From positions 1 through 44,118 of the IMG/VR virus record IMGVR_UViG_3300033182_000162: a stretch of DNA of 44,118 nucleotides; one strand, 5' to 3'. A program made the translations under genes and the position numbers. This document shows, in pieces, positions 1-7,643 of this stretch. The notes beneath the pieces were generated by a model. The model saw nothing but the letters and a program-made list of their open reading frames with translations, was not told the DNA's origin and ran no database searches. Position 1 is the stretch's first letter. Every line of letters starts with the position of its first letter. The stretch comes from a virus.

Positions 1-566
1 ATTGCGTACTCTCCATATCTTTTGTCATGCCCGACTGACGTCCATATATCCAGTCTTCGTTCTGTTTCATCATCTACTTGCCCTTGTATTGTTTTACTTG
101 CTAGTTTAGCGCACTCACGAAATGCGCTGCGCCATGTGCTGTATTCATCTGTGTTGAACGCAGTTATGTTTGACACTTGTTCTACTGCGCAGAACTTATC
201 TGATATGCTTGTTGTCATATCAGGTTTATTTATATCCATTTTAAGTGTAAGTTTACGCGGAAGTAGTTTTACACCACCATAACCATATACTAAATCGTTA
301 ATAGGATTAATGCTACGCCAGACGTGTACGGTTTCTAAGTTATAATCGTCTACTTCGTAGTCAAAAGAAAAGTCGTCAACGAGTTGTGCGTCTGCGTCAA
401 CGACCCAAAACATTTTTGTGAAACATTTTTTTGCTGCTTTGATGTGTGCTTGATGTATGCCTTTTACACCATCAACACGTTTTGCTGTAGGGAATCTACT
501 TTTTAACAGGTTCCAGTTGTCATCAGCGTATGCTTCGTTATATGAGATGAAGACTATATCGTACAT
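1..566 (-). CDS. GT-A-like glycosyltransferase, partial (3' end outside window)
   Basis: I translated this by hand from the ATG at 566; the frame stays open for 188 codons to the left edge, so the C-terminus is missing. A DxD-type motif (VDAD, residues 56-59) follows a Rossmann-like N-terminus (YDIVFISYNE), as expected of a metal-dependent GT-A transferase. It is clearly homologous to the gene at 13441..14334: both have an ISY/LSY motif near the start, AKRV.GV at about residue 30, the VDAD motif, a YG.GG.KL segment, a WR..FRE segment and R.....W.SVG near the right-hand limit. It lies 31 bases after the nucleotide-sugar dehydrogenase and has its own strong promoter rather than an overlap with that gene. 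No Shine-Dalgarno is visible, and the predicted transcript starts at or next to the ATG. Family is fairly sure; donor and acceptor are unknown. Confidence 0.72.
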   Translation of the reverse strand, partial: MYDIVFISYNEAYADDNWNLLKSRFPTAKRVDGVKGIHQAHIKAAKKCFTKMFWVVDADAQLVDDFSFDYEVDDYNLETVHVWRSINPINDLVYGYGGVKLLPRKLTLKMDINKPDMTTSISDKFCAVEQVSNITAFNTDEYSTWRSAFRECAKLASKTIQGQVDDETERRLDIWTSVGHDKRYGEYA

Positions 567-572
567 TTTACA

Positions 573-601
573 ACTATAGCATACGCTAACACGTTTGTCA
601 A
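573..601 (-). promoter_or_regulatory. Sigma70-type promoter for the leftmost glycosyltransferase
   Basis: On the minus strand TTGACA (601-596) is followed by a 17-base spacer, a TG one base before the -10 (581-580, extended -10) and TATAGT (578-573). The -35 overlaps the stop codon of the dehydrogenase gene. The predicted +1 falls at 565-567, on the ATG at 566, so the transcript would be leaderless or nearly so. Motif and spacing are direct observations; activity is inferred. Confidence 0.62.
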
Positions 602-1827
602 CCTCTCATGTATCGTGTGTTGCCGTAATGTATTACAGTACTTGCTTGGGATACAAACTTACGCCAAGGGTCAACTACAATACTACCTGCGGGTATTGTA
701 CAATACAACTCGTCCTTGCTAGTTTTACCAGTATACTCGTATGTAATCTCAGCAGAATGTGCTAACAAGAATACACCTGGGTTCTTAGGCTGATAGTCAT
801 CGCCTGTGTACGGATCTATGTATGTAACACTATGTCCTGCTTCTTCAACATAGTGTCCGATTAACAAACTGTAACTTCCATCTAAATACGGAACCTTTGG
901 CTTGTATGCCTTACCATGAATGTATATTAGCATGTTGTGTTCGCTTGCTTGTTTTACTAGCTCATTTGCTAGGTTCTTTGCTTGTTTCTCACGAGCATTC
1001 ATAATAGCATCAAACAAGTCATAACCTAGATCTAAATCTTCCGCTAGATAACGTAATGCAATGTTATCACGTGGATGACACGCACCGCCGTCGCCCATAC
1101 CGGCAGTCATGTACTGTTTACCCATGATACGCATCGTACTTTCTGCAAGTGCTTTAGTAACAACATCAACGTTAATGTTACCTTGTCGCTCTGCTACGTC
1201 TTGTATCATATTAACCAAACTAATCTTAGTTGAAATGAATGTGTTATAGAAGACCTTAATACATTCACACTCATCCCAGGTGCCAATAACATAACGTGGA
1301 TCGTTTTCCATTACGCTCTTATAAAATTCTACAAGTTGGTGTGCATCGCCTGTTTCAGTGCCATCTTCAGTACCAATCATTACCATCTCTGGATTTACCA
1401 TGTCCCATGCTACACTGCCCATAGCAATAAGATATGGGTTATAAACAAATCGTGTGTTAGTCACTAACTGTACAAACTGTTGACGAGTTGTTCCTGGAAG
1501 AACTGTTGAGATAAGAACAAGCAACTGATCCTTTGTCATATGCTCGTTTGCTTCTGCTAGTACATTCTTAACAATGTCATATGAAAAATCTTTGTTTGGT
1601 AAATGTGCAGTAGGTGCGTTACCGTCATACAATGGATCGTGTGGTGTAGGAACTGCAATAAACACAATGTCCTTACCTAAAACAACATCTTTAATAGTGT
1701 CTACGATTCCAATATGATCGCTGCTTACTTCTGCAACGTCATATCCTTCTACACTGTGACCTTTTTGTGCCATTGCTTCAGCACAAGGCATGCCAAGTTT
1801 TCCTACGCCAATAAACCCTACTTTCAT
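598..1827 (-). CDS. UDP-glucose/GDP-mannose dehydrogenase family protein
   Basis: A 409-aa protein of normal family length (about 390-450). It opens with the NAD-binding glycine motif GFIGVGKLG (residues 4-12). The central domain has K191 and N195 in IKVFYNTF, matching the family's K.....N pattern. The catalytic cysteine is C250 in GGACHPRD, which aligns with the GGSCFPKD of characterised UDP-glucose dehydrogenases. The C-terminal domain has GKAYKP (305-310), the usual GLAYKP-type motif. Family members oxidise a nucleotide-sugar C6 alcohol to a uronic acid using two NAD+. The substrate (UDP-Glc, UDP-GlcNAc/ManNAc or GDP-Man) cannot be assigned. The start ATG directly abuts the previous stop codon, with GGAG a few bases upstream. 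It supplies the clearest sugar-precursor step of the cluster. Confidence 0.88.
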   Translation of the reverse strand: MKVGFIGVGKLGMPCAEAMAQKGHSVEGYDVAEVSSDHIGIVDTIKDVVLGKDIVFIAVPTPHDPLYDGNAPTAHLPNKDFSYDIVKNVLAEANEHMTKDQLLVLISTVLPGTTRQQFVQLVTNTRFVYNPYLIAMGSVAWDMVNPEMVMIGTEDGTETGDAHQLVEFYKSVMENDPRYVIGTWDECECIKVFYNTFISTKISLVNMIQDVAERQGNINVDVVTKALAESTMRIMGKQYMTAGMGDGGACHPRDNIALRYLAEDLDLGYDLFDAIMNAREKQAKNLANELVKQASEHNMLIYIHGKAYKPKVPYLDGSYSLLIGHYVEEAGHSVTYIDPYTGDDYQPKNPGVFLLAHSAEITYEYTGKTSKDELYCTIPAGSIVVDPWRKFVSQASTVIHYGNTRYMRG

Positions 1828-2763
1828 TTAAAACTCCATATTATGTATCTTTAGTCTATTTTTTAAGGCAACTTCTTTAAAAAGTTTTTTATTTTCTATT
1901 AATCTAGGTTGTAAACTTTGAAGAAGTCCTTTTAAATCTTTTTCTTTAGATAAATCAAGTATTACTTGTGTTATCCATTTTATTCTATCAGTATACCATA
2001 TACCTCGATATCCTGTTCCAAATAAATCGTCAAATGTGTCTATGCCCCAATCATGTAACACATTATAAATGTTATCATCTCCAAGTATTACAAATGGTCT
2101 CATTCCAAGGATTGGTTTAAAAACTTTCTCGCTAAGGAATACATTAGTATGTATCGTAGTTTCCGTAACCACATTAAGAAAGTGAGAGTTCCAGTTATGC
2201 GGATGACCTAAACTGGTAATATCGTTGGTGATACCTAAATCGCCTGCTATTGCGTTATCGCCTTCTATATTGCTAATATCTGTGTCTAGTGTTACAGGAG
2301 GTGTTGTTCCTAGACTAACATAACCTTGTGATGTTAAACTACCCAAGATCTCTACAAGCTCTATACGATGTCTATGTGGTTTTCTATTAAGACACATAAA
2401 TGGAGTTGTTATGTTAGTACTATCTATAGCAAATGATTGATACTTATCCAAATGTTCGTATACAAAATCTAACCAGAAACTAAAGTAATGTTCTCCGTAG
2501 GTGTTACCAATATATATAGGATCATATTGTTTTAGAAAATCATTTTGCTCTTTTCTACAAATAGTATTTTCCCAATCAGGACCACTATAACAAATAACAC
2601 GTTTAGGGTTTTTATCTAATAAACTTTTAAGTTCATCTGTAATCTCTAACCAAGTAGTATTAATAAACAAATCGTCTACATCTAGTTGCGACTGTATGAT
2701 ACCTTTTATCTTAGCATCGTGATCGCCTATGATATTATTATTAAATCCCTTATCATAGATCAC
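1828..2763 (-). CDS. GT10-like glycosyltransferase (paralogue 1)
   Basis: Probably 311 aa from a GTG at 2763 that overlaps the preceding stop by 11 bases and has a GGAGAG ribosome-binding sequence just upstream. The in-frame ATG at 2790 would add nine residues, lacks a well-placed Shine-Dalgarno and overlaps the upstream gene by 38 bases. A central motif (FMCLN..P..HR) is followed by VVTETT (about 198-203), FLSEK..KP (about 208-215), PF.ILG and TFDDLFG. The same order occurs in the genes at 2753..4042 and 4842..5846. The VTET/SEK pair resembles the ENS...TEK signature of the nucleotide-binding half of alpha-1,3-fucosyltransferases (GT10), which suggests a GT-B transferase. That assignment is a motif-level inference; donor and acceptor are unknown. 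It is cotranscribed with the dehydrogenase. Confidence 0.55.
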   Translation of the reverse strand: MIYDKGFNNNIIGDHDAKIKGIIQSQLDVDDLFINTTWLEITDELKSLLDKNPKRVICYSGPDWENTICRKEQNDFLKQYDPIYIGNTYGEHYFSFWLDFVYEHLDKYQSFAIDSTNITTPFMCLNRKPHRHRIELVEILGSLTSQGYVSLGTTPPVTLDTDISNIEGDNAIAGDLGITNDITSLGHPHNWNSHFLNVVTETTIHTNVFLSEKVFKPILGMRPFVILGDDNIYNVLHDWGIDTFDDLFGTGYRGIWYTDRIKWITQVILDLSKEKDLKGLLQSLQPRLIENKKLFKEVALKNRLKIHNMEF

Positions 2764-4042
2764 GGTAGCTCTCCAACCAGTTAAACACATCTACCCAGTG
2801 TTGTTTTCCTTTGCGTTCAAAAAAGTTATTTCTGTTATGGATAAGTTTATCTCTAATCTCATTAGAAAAATATATATCCTTATTAAAGTTTTCTATAGAG
2901 TTTAAAATAATCTGCGAGCGTTTTTTAACATCAGTTTCCTTGTCATAACTCTCATCAAATAGTTCAGGAAATGTTGCGTATCCATTTTCTTTTAAATACT
3001 CTAGCGTGTTAATCTGACTTGCTGTAATAAATGGATGGTAGTTTACTATTGGCTGATATGTCTTTTCGGTAATAAACAGCACATCTTCATCGCCTGATTC
3101 TTCGTATGTCGTTTCTGTAACAAAACTAAAATAACTATCCAAGTAATGATTATTAATCAGCACTCTCTGATTTAACCAATCTCCTATTTGGTCGCCGTCG
3201 TAGTCTAGTATATACGGAGCACCTGATAAAAACTCTTGCATGCTTTGAAACAACTCGTTAGAATCTTCACCGTATTTTTGTAATGGAGATCTATCCATTG
3301 AAGGTTTAAAATATCTGTTTAGCCAACTGTAGTACGATTGTTCTAACTGTTTTCTTTTATGCAGTTCAGCGGCAAAAAATATCCGCTGCGGGCGTGGATT
3401 GGCGTTTTTAAAAATAAACTTTTTACTTCTTTCTTTTCCCCAATGATTTAAAAAATCATTTTCTGTAATCAAGTTGATATCGTCCATAGACATTAATGAT
3501 ATTTCTTTATTGTATGTAGTTTCAAAAGAATCCATTCCATAAACATTAATATTAGACAATCCTTTTTTCTTTCTATAATATTCATAGTTTTGTTTAATAT
3601 TTAAATCACCAAACACTAAAAATACCTTATTCTCAGGTATGTTAAAATCTTTAATACAAAAATCAATAATATCAATAAACCTTGGCATGTCTAACGAAAA
3701 TCCTTCGTTAGGAAACCACAATAATAGTTTTAGTTTACTTTTAGGATTACGTAATAACTTTCTAACAGGCTTGTTAATAAAGTTAAACACATTACGATAA
3801 ACAAATGCTTGATCAATCCAATCTATTTCTATATGGTAAAAAGCGTGTTCACCTTGGTATTCTTCTGCGCTAACTTGCTTATACGGCAAGTCTAAATAAT
3901 CACACATTTCAGAAATAAACTTAGGCTTTACGCTTTTAAATACATTTCTCTTATACGACTCATAGTTTCTAAAAGATCGTGGAATAGAGTTTGGGATCCA
4001 CTTAGTTCTATCTTGCCCACTTTGATGGTAGAGTGTTATCAT
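2753..4042 (-). CDS. GT10-like glycosyltransferase (paralogue 2)
   Basis: A 429-aa protein, the largest of three related proteins here. The N-terminal half (about residues 1-210) has no recognisable motif. The C-terminal half has FVTETT (307-312), FITEKTYQP (322-330), a HPF segment, then TFPELFDESYD, ending in a helical tail. These line up with paralogues 1 and 3. FITEK resembles the (V/I)TEK block of GT10 fucosyltransferases, with VTET where ENS usually lies. It has no signal peptide or membrane segment, so it should act in the cytoplasm on a soluble or membrane-linked acceptor. The start overlaps the SGNH gene upstream by ATGA, indicating translational coupling. The coding sequence is noticeably AT-rich, like the other two paralogues. 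Glycosyltransferase function is inferred from motif and context. Confidence 0.52.
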   Translation of the reverse strand: MITLYHQSGQDRTKWIPNSIPRSFRNYESYKRNVFKSVKPKFISEMCDYLDLPYKQVSAEEYQGEHAFYHIEIDWIDQAFVYRNVFNFINKPVRKLLRNPKSKLKLLLWFPNEGFSLDMPRFIDIIDFCIKDFNIPENKVFLVFGDLNIKQNYEYYRKKKGLSNINVYGMDSFETTYNKEISLMSMDDINLITENDFLNHWGKERSKKFIFKNANPRPQRIFFAAELHKRKQLEQSYYSWLNRYFKPSMDRSPLQKYGEDSNELFQSMQEFLSGAPYILDYDGDQIGDWLNQRVLINNHYLDSYFSFVTETTYEESGDEDVLFITEKTYQPIVNYHPFITASQINTLEYLKENGYATFPELFDESYDKETDVKKRSQIILNSIENFNKDIYFSNEIRDKLIHNRNNFFERKGKQHWVDVFNWLESYRDL

Positions 4043-4851
4043 TTATATTCCTCTGAAAACTTCTTTAACCAAAAGTTATTTACAAAATCTTCATGCGCTT
4101 CGTAGCTAGGGTGATTGTCATAACCATCGTCCCAAGTATCTAAGTTGTCTAAGGTATATTCTCTTAATCCGCCATCTGTGTTATCAGTAAACATAAACTT
4201 GTCCCAATCTATTGCATCTTGTATTGTTTTAAACTGGGGAGCACAATATGTTTTATATTCGTTAATATATCTCCTAAAGGTAGTAAATCGATATTTCCAT
4301 CCTTTAAGTTTGCATAAGTTTTGAACATTTAAAATACTCATTAGTGTACTATGCCAATGTAGGTTAGTTGTACTAAAATACATTTGAAACTTCTCAAATG
4401 CTGTAACATATTCTTTGTCTATGCTTTTATTATAACTCCATTGTGTTTTACTAGATACATTTCCGCCGTTAAGTATCCACCAGTTAGCCTCATTTTTATC
4501 GTGCTCACCATATAAACTTTCAATAGCATATAATCCAGGATTCATATCTGAGTTATTACGTTTATTGTTTTCAAATAAGTCTTTAAAATATGGTGTTTCG
4601 TTAGATGTGAGAGGAAACTCTATACGACTAGGTGCGCTCCACATAACGTCAACACTTGGCAAGAACCCTTCTGCTTCTGCTTTCAATGCACAATCTATTA
4701 CAGCAGTGCTAATAAATACATTACCTGCGCCGCTCTTTGCAACATTACGACAGTTACGATCATTTAATACATTCCGGCAGATTACCCTTGCCCAACTGTT
4801 GGGCATATCTGTAAAACTACATCCTCCAAATATATGAAACTTCACAGCCAA
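4039..4851 (-). CDS. SGNH/GDSL-type hydrolase-like protein A
   Basis: A 270-aa protein with the block pattern of the SGNH superfamily. GGCSFT (9-14) holds the likely nucleophile serine S12, GAGN (41-44) lies where block II/III glycine and asparagine are expected, and DNHPSYEAH (245-253) near the C-terminus offers the Asp-His pair. SGNH enzymes are esterases, or acyl- or acetyl-transferases acting on carbohydrates and lipids. In a glycosyltransferase cluster, adding or removing an O-acetyl or other acyl group on a sugar is a natural guess. There is no signal peptide, arguing against a secreted depolymerase. It overlaps the gene before it by 10 bases and the gene after it by 4. Fold assignment is moderately sure; the reaction is unknown. 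Confidence 0.6.
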   Translation of the reverse strand: MAVKFHIFGGCSFTDMPNSWARVICRNVLNDRNCRNVAKSGAGNVFISTAVIDCALKAEAEGFLPSVDVMWSAPSRIEFPLTSNETPYFKDLFENNKRNNSDMNPGLYAIESLYGEHDKNEANWWILNGGNVSSKTQWSYNKSIDKEYVTAFEKFQMYFSTTNLHWHSTLMSILNVQNLCKLKGWKYRFTTFRRYINEYKTYCAPQFKTIQDAIDWDKFMFTDNTDGGLREYTLDNLDTWDDGYDNHPSYEAHEDFVNNFWLKKFSEEYK

Positions 4852-5846
4852 CTTTCTATTTCCTCGTTTGATATGCGCATATTGAGATATTTTTGCTGAT
4901 TAGCGGTTAACCTTTCTTGGAACTTATTCTTATCTAGTGTAGGAAGTACTATTAAAAATTCTTTTAAACTTCTTATTGCTCTATTAAATCGTATTTGATC
5001 TGTATTATAAAGATCATATGAGTGATCTATTACATCGTCGAACATATCAAATCCTAAATCTCTAAAAAACTGTACTATTCCCGGAGTACCAATCCATATA
5101 GCAAAATGACAGTTAGCAATAGGCTTATAACTTTTTTCTGTAATAAACAGTTTTCTTTTAGATTCACCGTATGTTTCTGTTACCAAACTAACAGAACTCT
5201 GACTGTAGATCCATCGTTCGTGACTCCTATCATCTTCGTGTATCTGTTCATTTGATCTATCTAAAGTTAGTATTATTTTATCTTTTACTAAGTTACTAAC
5301 AAAACTAATATCTCCTTTATAAAGTTGTTTAAACTTATCATAATGAGATATATTTTCTATAGAGTCATAGCGATTTAATAAACTAATCAACCCTTTATCA
5401 AATATCTTTACATCGTGCAGCTTCTGTAAGGTATAGTATCTATGCCAGGCCCTATTGCCATTCAGGCATAAAAACTTACTTATAAAAGGATTATTATTAT
5501 TAAGAGTTATCTTATAATCCTTTATACGATTAAGATAATCATAAGCCCAGTAGTTAAAAAATGTACCTTTTGTTTTTGCCAGTTCAGGGTTACAATGTAA
5601 TACAGTTCCATATTTAGAAAAATGATCAATATCAATCCATTGTTCGTCACCTTCAGAATGAAATATTACCAACGGAATATTTTTATCATATTCTGGAACT
5701 CCATTTCCGTCATAATGTTCTAGTATCTGAAACGTTCCTTGCCAATCACTATAGTTAGCAAGAATTGATTTCATACGGTCTCCAGGACAAATATCCATTC
5801 CTGTGCCAGTGACACGTATAAGGTTAATATCTTTTCTCATTCCCAT
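4842..5846 (-). CDS. GT10-like glycosyltransferase (paralogue 3)
   Basis: Up to 334 aa; a second ATG two codons in (5840) is equally plausible and neither has a strong Shine-Dalgarno. The central FLCLNGNR..HR motif (about 125-136) matches the CLN..P..HR motif of paralogue 1. LVTET (221-225) and FITEKSYKP (234-242) are followed by a W.GTPG segment and MFDDVIDHSYD. This is the same domain as in the genes at 1828..2763 and 2753..4042, so the cluster carries three diverged copies. The GT-B/GT10-like reading rests on the TEK block and on context. A sampled 60-base stretch of this gene has only about 22% G+C, lower than the radical SAM genes to the right. It overlaps the radical SAM gene upstream by 10 bases. 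Confidence 0.52.
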   Translation of the reverse strand: MGMRKDINLIRVTGTGMDICPGDRMKSILANYSDWQGTFQILEHYDGNGVPEYDKNIPLVIFHSEGDEQWIDIDHFSKYGTVLHCNPELAKTKGTFFNYWAYDYLNRIKDYKITLNNNNPFISKFLCLNGNRAWHRYYTLQKLHDVKIFDKGLISLLNRYDSIENISHYDKFKQLYKGDISFVSNLVKDKIILTLDRSNEQIHEDDRSHERWIYSQSSVSLVTETYGESKRKLFITEKSYKPIANCHFAIWIGTPGIVQFFRDLGFDMFDDVIDHSYDLYNTDQIRFNRAIRSLKEFLIVLPTLDKNKFQERLTANQQKYLNMRISNEEIESWL

Positions 5847-6679
5847 ATCGATACACTTTCATACCCAAACTGAGTACCGTTAGTATTACAGTTCTTACAA
5901 GCTGGTAACTGTTTTCGATTTCCTTTGCGTAATATTTCCCTAACATCACTAAACTGTTTGCTCATCCATATACTGCTAAAAGTGTCTTTATGTATGTTGC
6001 CAAAACTTTCTTGTGCTCTTGCCCAATCGTTGCAGCACAAACCTACATCACCGTTCCAATCTACAAACGCTTTATAATGAGGCAACCAACACGGACGAAA
6101 CACAGTTTCTGCTTTTTGTATCAGACCACCTCTATTATTATAGTTGTATAGTTCAATAAGTGTTTCCTCACCAGTATCATGATGGTCACGTATCCTATAA
6201 TACAGTTCACACTTTTCTAATAACTTATAAGTTTTCTCTATTTGATCACTACCGTCATAGCAGTCGACTATAAGTGTTTTAAGTCCTGAATTTTTTAACT
6301 GTTCGCATGTTAGTTTATTAGATAATAATCTATCACCATTAGTGATCATTTCGACATTAAAATGTTTAGAAAATACTTTTATGATTTCAAGTATCTCTGG
6401 ATTTAACGTAGGCTCTCCGTATCCTGTAATATGAATATCTCCGTTAAAATCTGCATCTGCTAGTTGTGTCGCTAGTAGCTGGGCAGTTTCAACTGACATA
6501 TTAAGATTTCTATTTGGGTATATTTCTGGGTTGCTACGAGGACAAAAACTACATACACGATTACATAGTTCTGTAGGATTTATTTCTACAAATGCCAGTC
6601 CAAGTAGTTTAGGATTATTAATGCTTACACTAGCATATCTATCATTCCTATACTTTATATGATTTTCAACATTAAACAT
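5837..6679 (-). CDS. Radical SAM protein with C-terminal SPASM/twitch cysteines
   Basis: A 280-aa protein. The CX3CX2C cluster motif (C39, C43, C46 in ELCNRVCSFC) binds the SAM-coordinating [4Fe-4S] cluster, and GYGEPTLNP is the GGEP-equivalent SAM-contact motif. The C-terminal part has further cysteines in the usual SPASM-like order: a CW..H pair, GDVGLCCNDW, GN.....F..IW and finally CKNC. This is the standard radical-SAM-then-auxiliary-cluster layout, unlike the other four radical SAM genes here, whose cysteine-rich module comes first. Family members carry out radical chemistry on peptides or sugars; the substrate here is unknown. It overlaps the ParB-like gene upstream by 8 bases and the transferase gene downstream by 10. 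Soluble, with no targeting signal. Confidence 0.82.
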   Translation of the reverse strand: MFNVENHIKYRNDRYASVSINNPKLLGLAFVEINPTELCNRVCSFCPRSNPEIYPNRNLNMSVETAQLLATQLADADFNGDIHITGYGEPTLNPEILEIIKVFSKHFNVEMITNGDRLLSNKLTCEQLKNSGLKTLIVDCYDGSDQIEKTYKLLEKCELYYRIRDHHDTGEETLIELYNYNNRGGLIQKAETVFRPCWLPHYKAFVDWNGDVGLCCNDWARAQESFGNIHKDTFSSIWMSKQFSDVREILRKGNRKQLPACKNCNTNGTQFGYESVSIWE

Positions 6680-7643
6680 TAAAATAATGATCAGGTATAT
6701 TGATCATTTCTCCTTTGTTAAAGACTTTTATTTTTCCATCGGTGCTTGTTAACGAATGCTCGCTATCCAGTAAGAAAAATAGTTCAAAAATATCTCTATT
6801 AAAAGGTTTATCTAAATAAACTGCTACTTTATCCTTAGGAACTTCTGCTTCGCTTTCAACTAAATGTGTTATAAGCTGAAACTCTTTTTTATTAAATCCT
6901 TTATAAAAGTTCTTACCTAATATATCTGATTTAATAGTATCAAGATCTACATTGTTTGTATAATATACTTGTAATGGTAAACTTTCAAATACCATAGAAT
7001 TCCATTTTTTAAATCTATCATTCTCAGGCCATGCATCTTTACCTAAAAACTCATATGTAAAATCAGTAAACCTTTCTTCTTCAAAAGGCATGTTATCTAC
7101 AAATAGTCTTTCATTACATTCGGTTCTAAATAAAATAGGGTTCGGACTGTTAAGTTCCTTGCGTAAGTCGTCCTCGTTAGTTATTTCTCTAGCAGTACCC
7201 TTTAGTTCGTTATATAGTTTTTGTTTTTTATGAACACTTAACATTATAGGTAGAGTTTTACATCCTAAATATTCAGCTGCTATACATCTATTAGTGCCAG
7301 GATGCACTATCCAGCTACCATTATCCATATGATTTACTGCTTTAACAGAATTCTTCCACCCATTACGAAGGTAGCTTTGTATTAACCACAGAACTTTTTC
7401 AAAGTGATGATGCACTTGATTCTCACCGTTCATTGGTATCGTAAGAACTTTTGCTGAAAAATCTGTTGTAACGCATTTGGCTAGTTCTTTTTCCGTAGAC
7501 CTATTTTGTTTTGCCCACTTGTCTATTAGATCTTCACGTATATCTACGTAATACCGAAGTTTTTCCATTGGTGCATCAACCATAAACACTGTATGGTTCT
7601 CAAACCAATCACTGTCAAAGAAGTCTTGTCCTGCTGTGCTCAT
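6672..7643 (-). CDS. ParB-like domain protein of unknown role
   Basis: A 323-aa protein. The segment SWIVHPGTNRCIAAEYLG (110-127) followed by LPIML resembles the core of the ParB/sulfiredoxin-like nuclease fold, in which a (D/H)G.HR motif precedes an alanine-rich helix and an LG..xIPV strand. The usual HR pair appears as NR (118-119), so nucleotide binding or hydrolysis is not assured. Residues after about 140 match nothing I recognise. In this setting it is unlikely to be a chromosome-partition protein. ParB-like folds also occur as ATP/CTP-dependent kinases and modification enzymes, so a small-molecule or sugar kinase role is possible but unproven. It sits between two radical SAM genes with ATGA-type overlaps and must be cotranslated with them. 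Confidence 0.5.
   Translation of the reverse strand: MSTAGQDFFDSDWFENHTVFMVDAPMEKLRYYVDIREDLIDKWAKQNRSTEKELAKCVTTDFSAKVLTIPMNGENQVHHHFEKVLWLIQSYLRNGWKNSVKAVNHMDNGSWIVHPGTNRCIAAEYLGCKTLPIMLSVHKKQKLYNELKGTAREITNEDDLRKELNSPNPILFRTECNERLFVDNMPFEEERFTDFTYEFLGKDAWPENDRFKKWNSMVFESLPLQVYYTNNVDLDTIKSDILGKNFYKGFNKKEFQLITHLVESEAEVPKDKVAVYLDKPFNRDIFELFFLLDSEHSLTSTDGKIKVFNKGEMINIPDHYFNV

Noticed and set aside
227-234. TATAAATA on the minus strand inside the leftmost transferase gene
   Set aside because: It lies within coding sequence and no gene start follows within the window, so it is probably chance in AT-rich DNA.
2764-2790. ATG start at 2790 for the first GT10-like gene
   Set aside because: It gives a 38-base overlap without a good Shine-Dalgarno, while GTG at 2763 has GGAGAG and a normal 11-base overlap. 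It cannot be fully excluded.
2753-4042. Frameshifted single gene made of the two adjacent GT10-like frames
   Set aside because: Each frame has its own complete VTET...TEK domain, so they are two paralogues rather than one broken gene.
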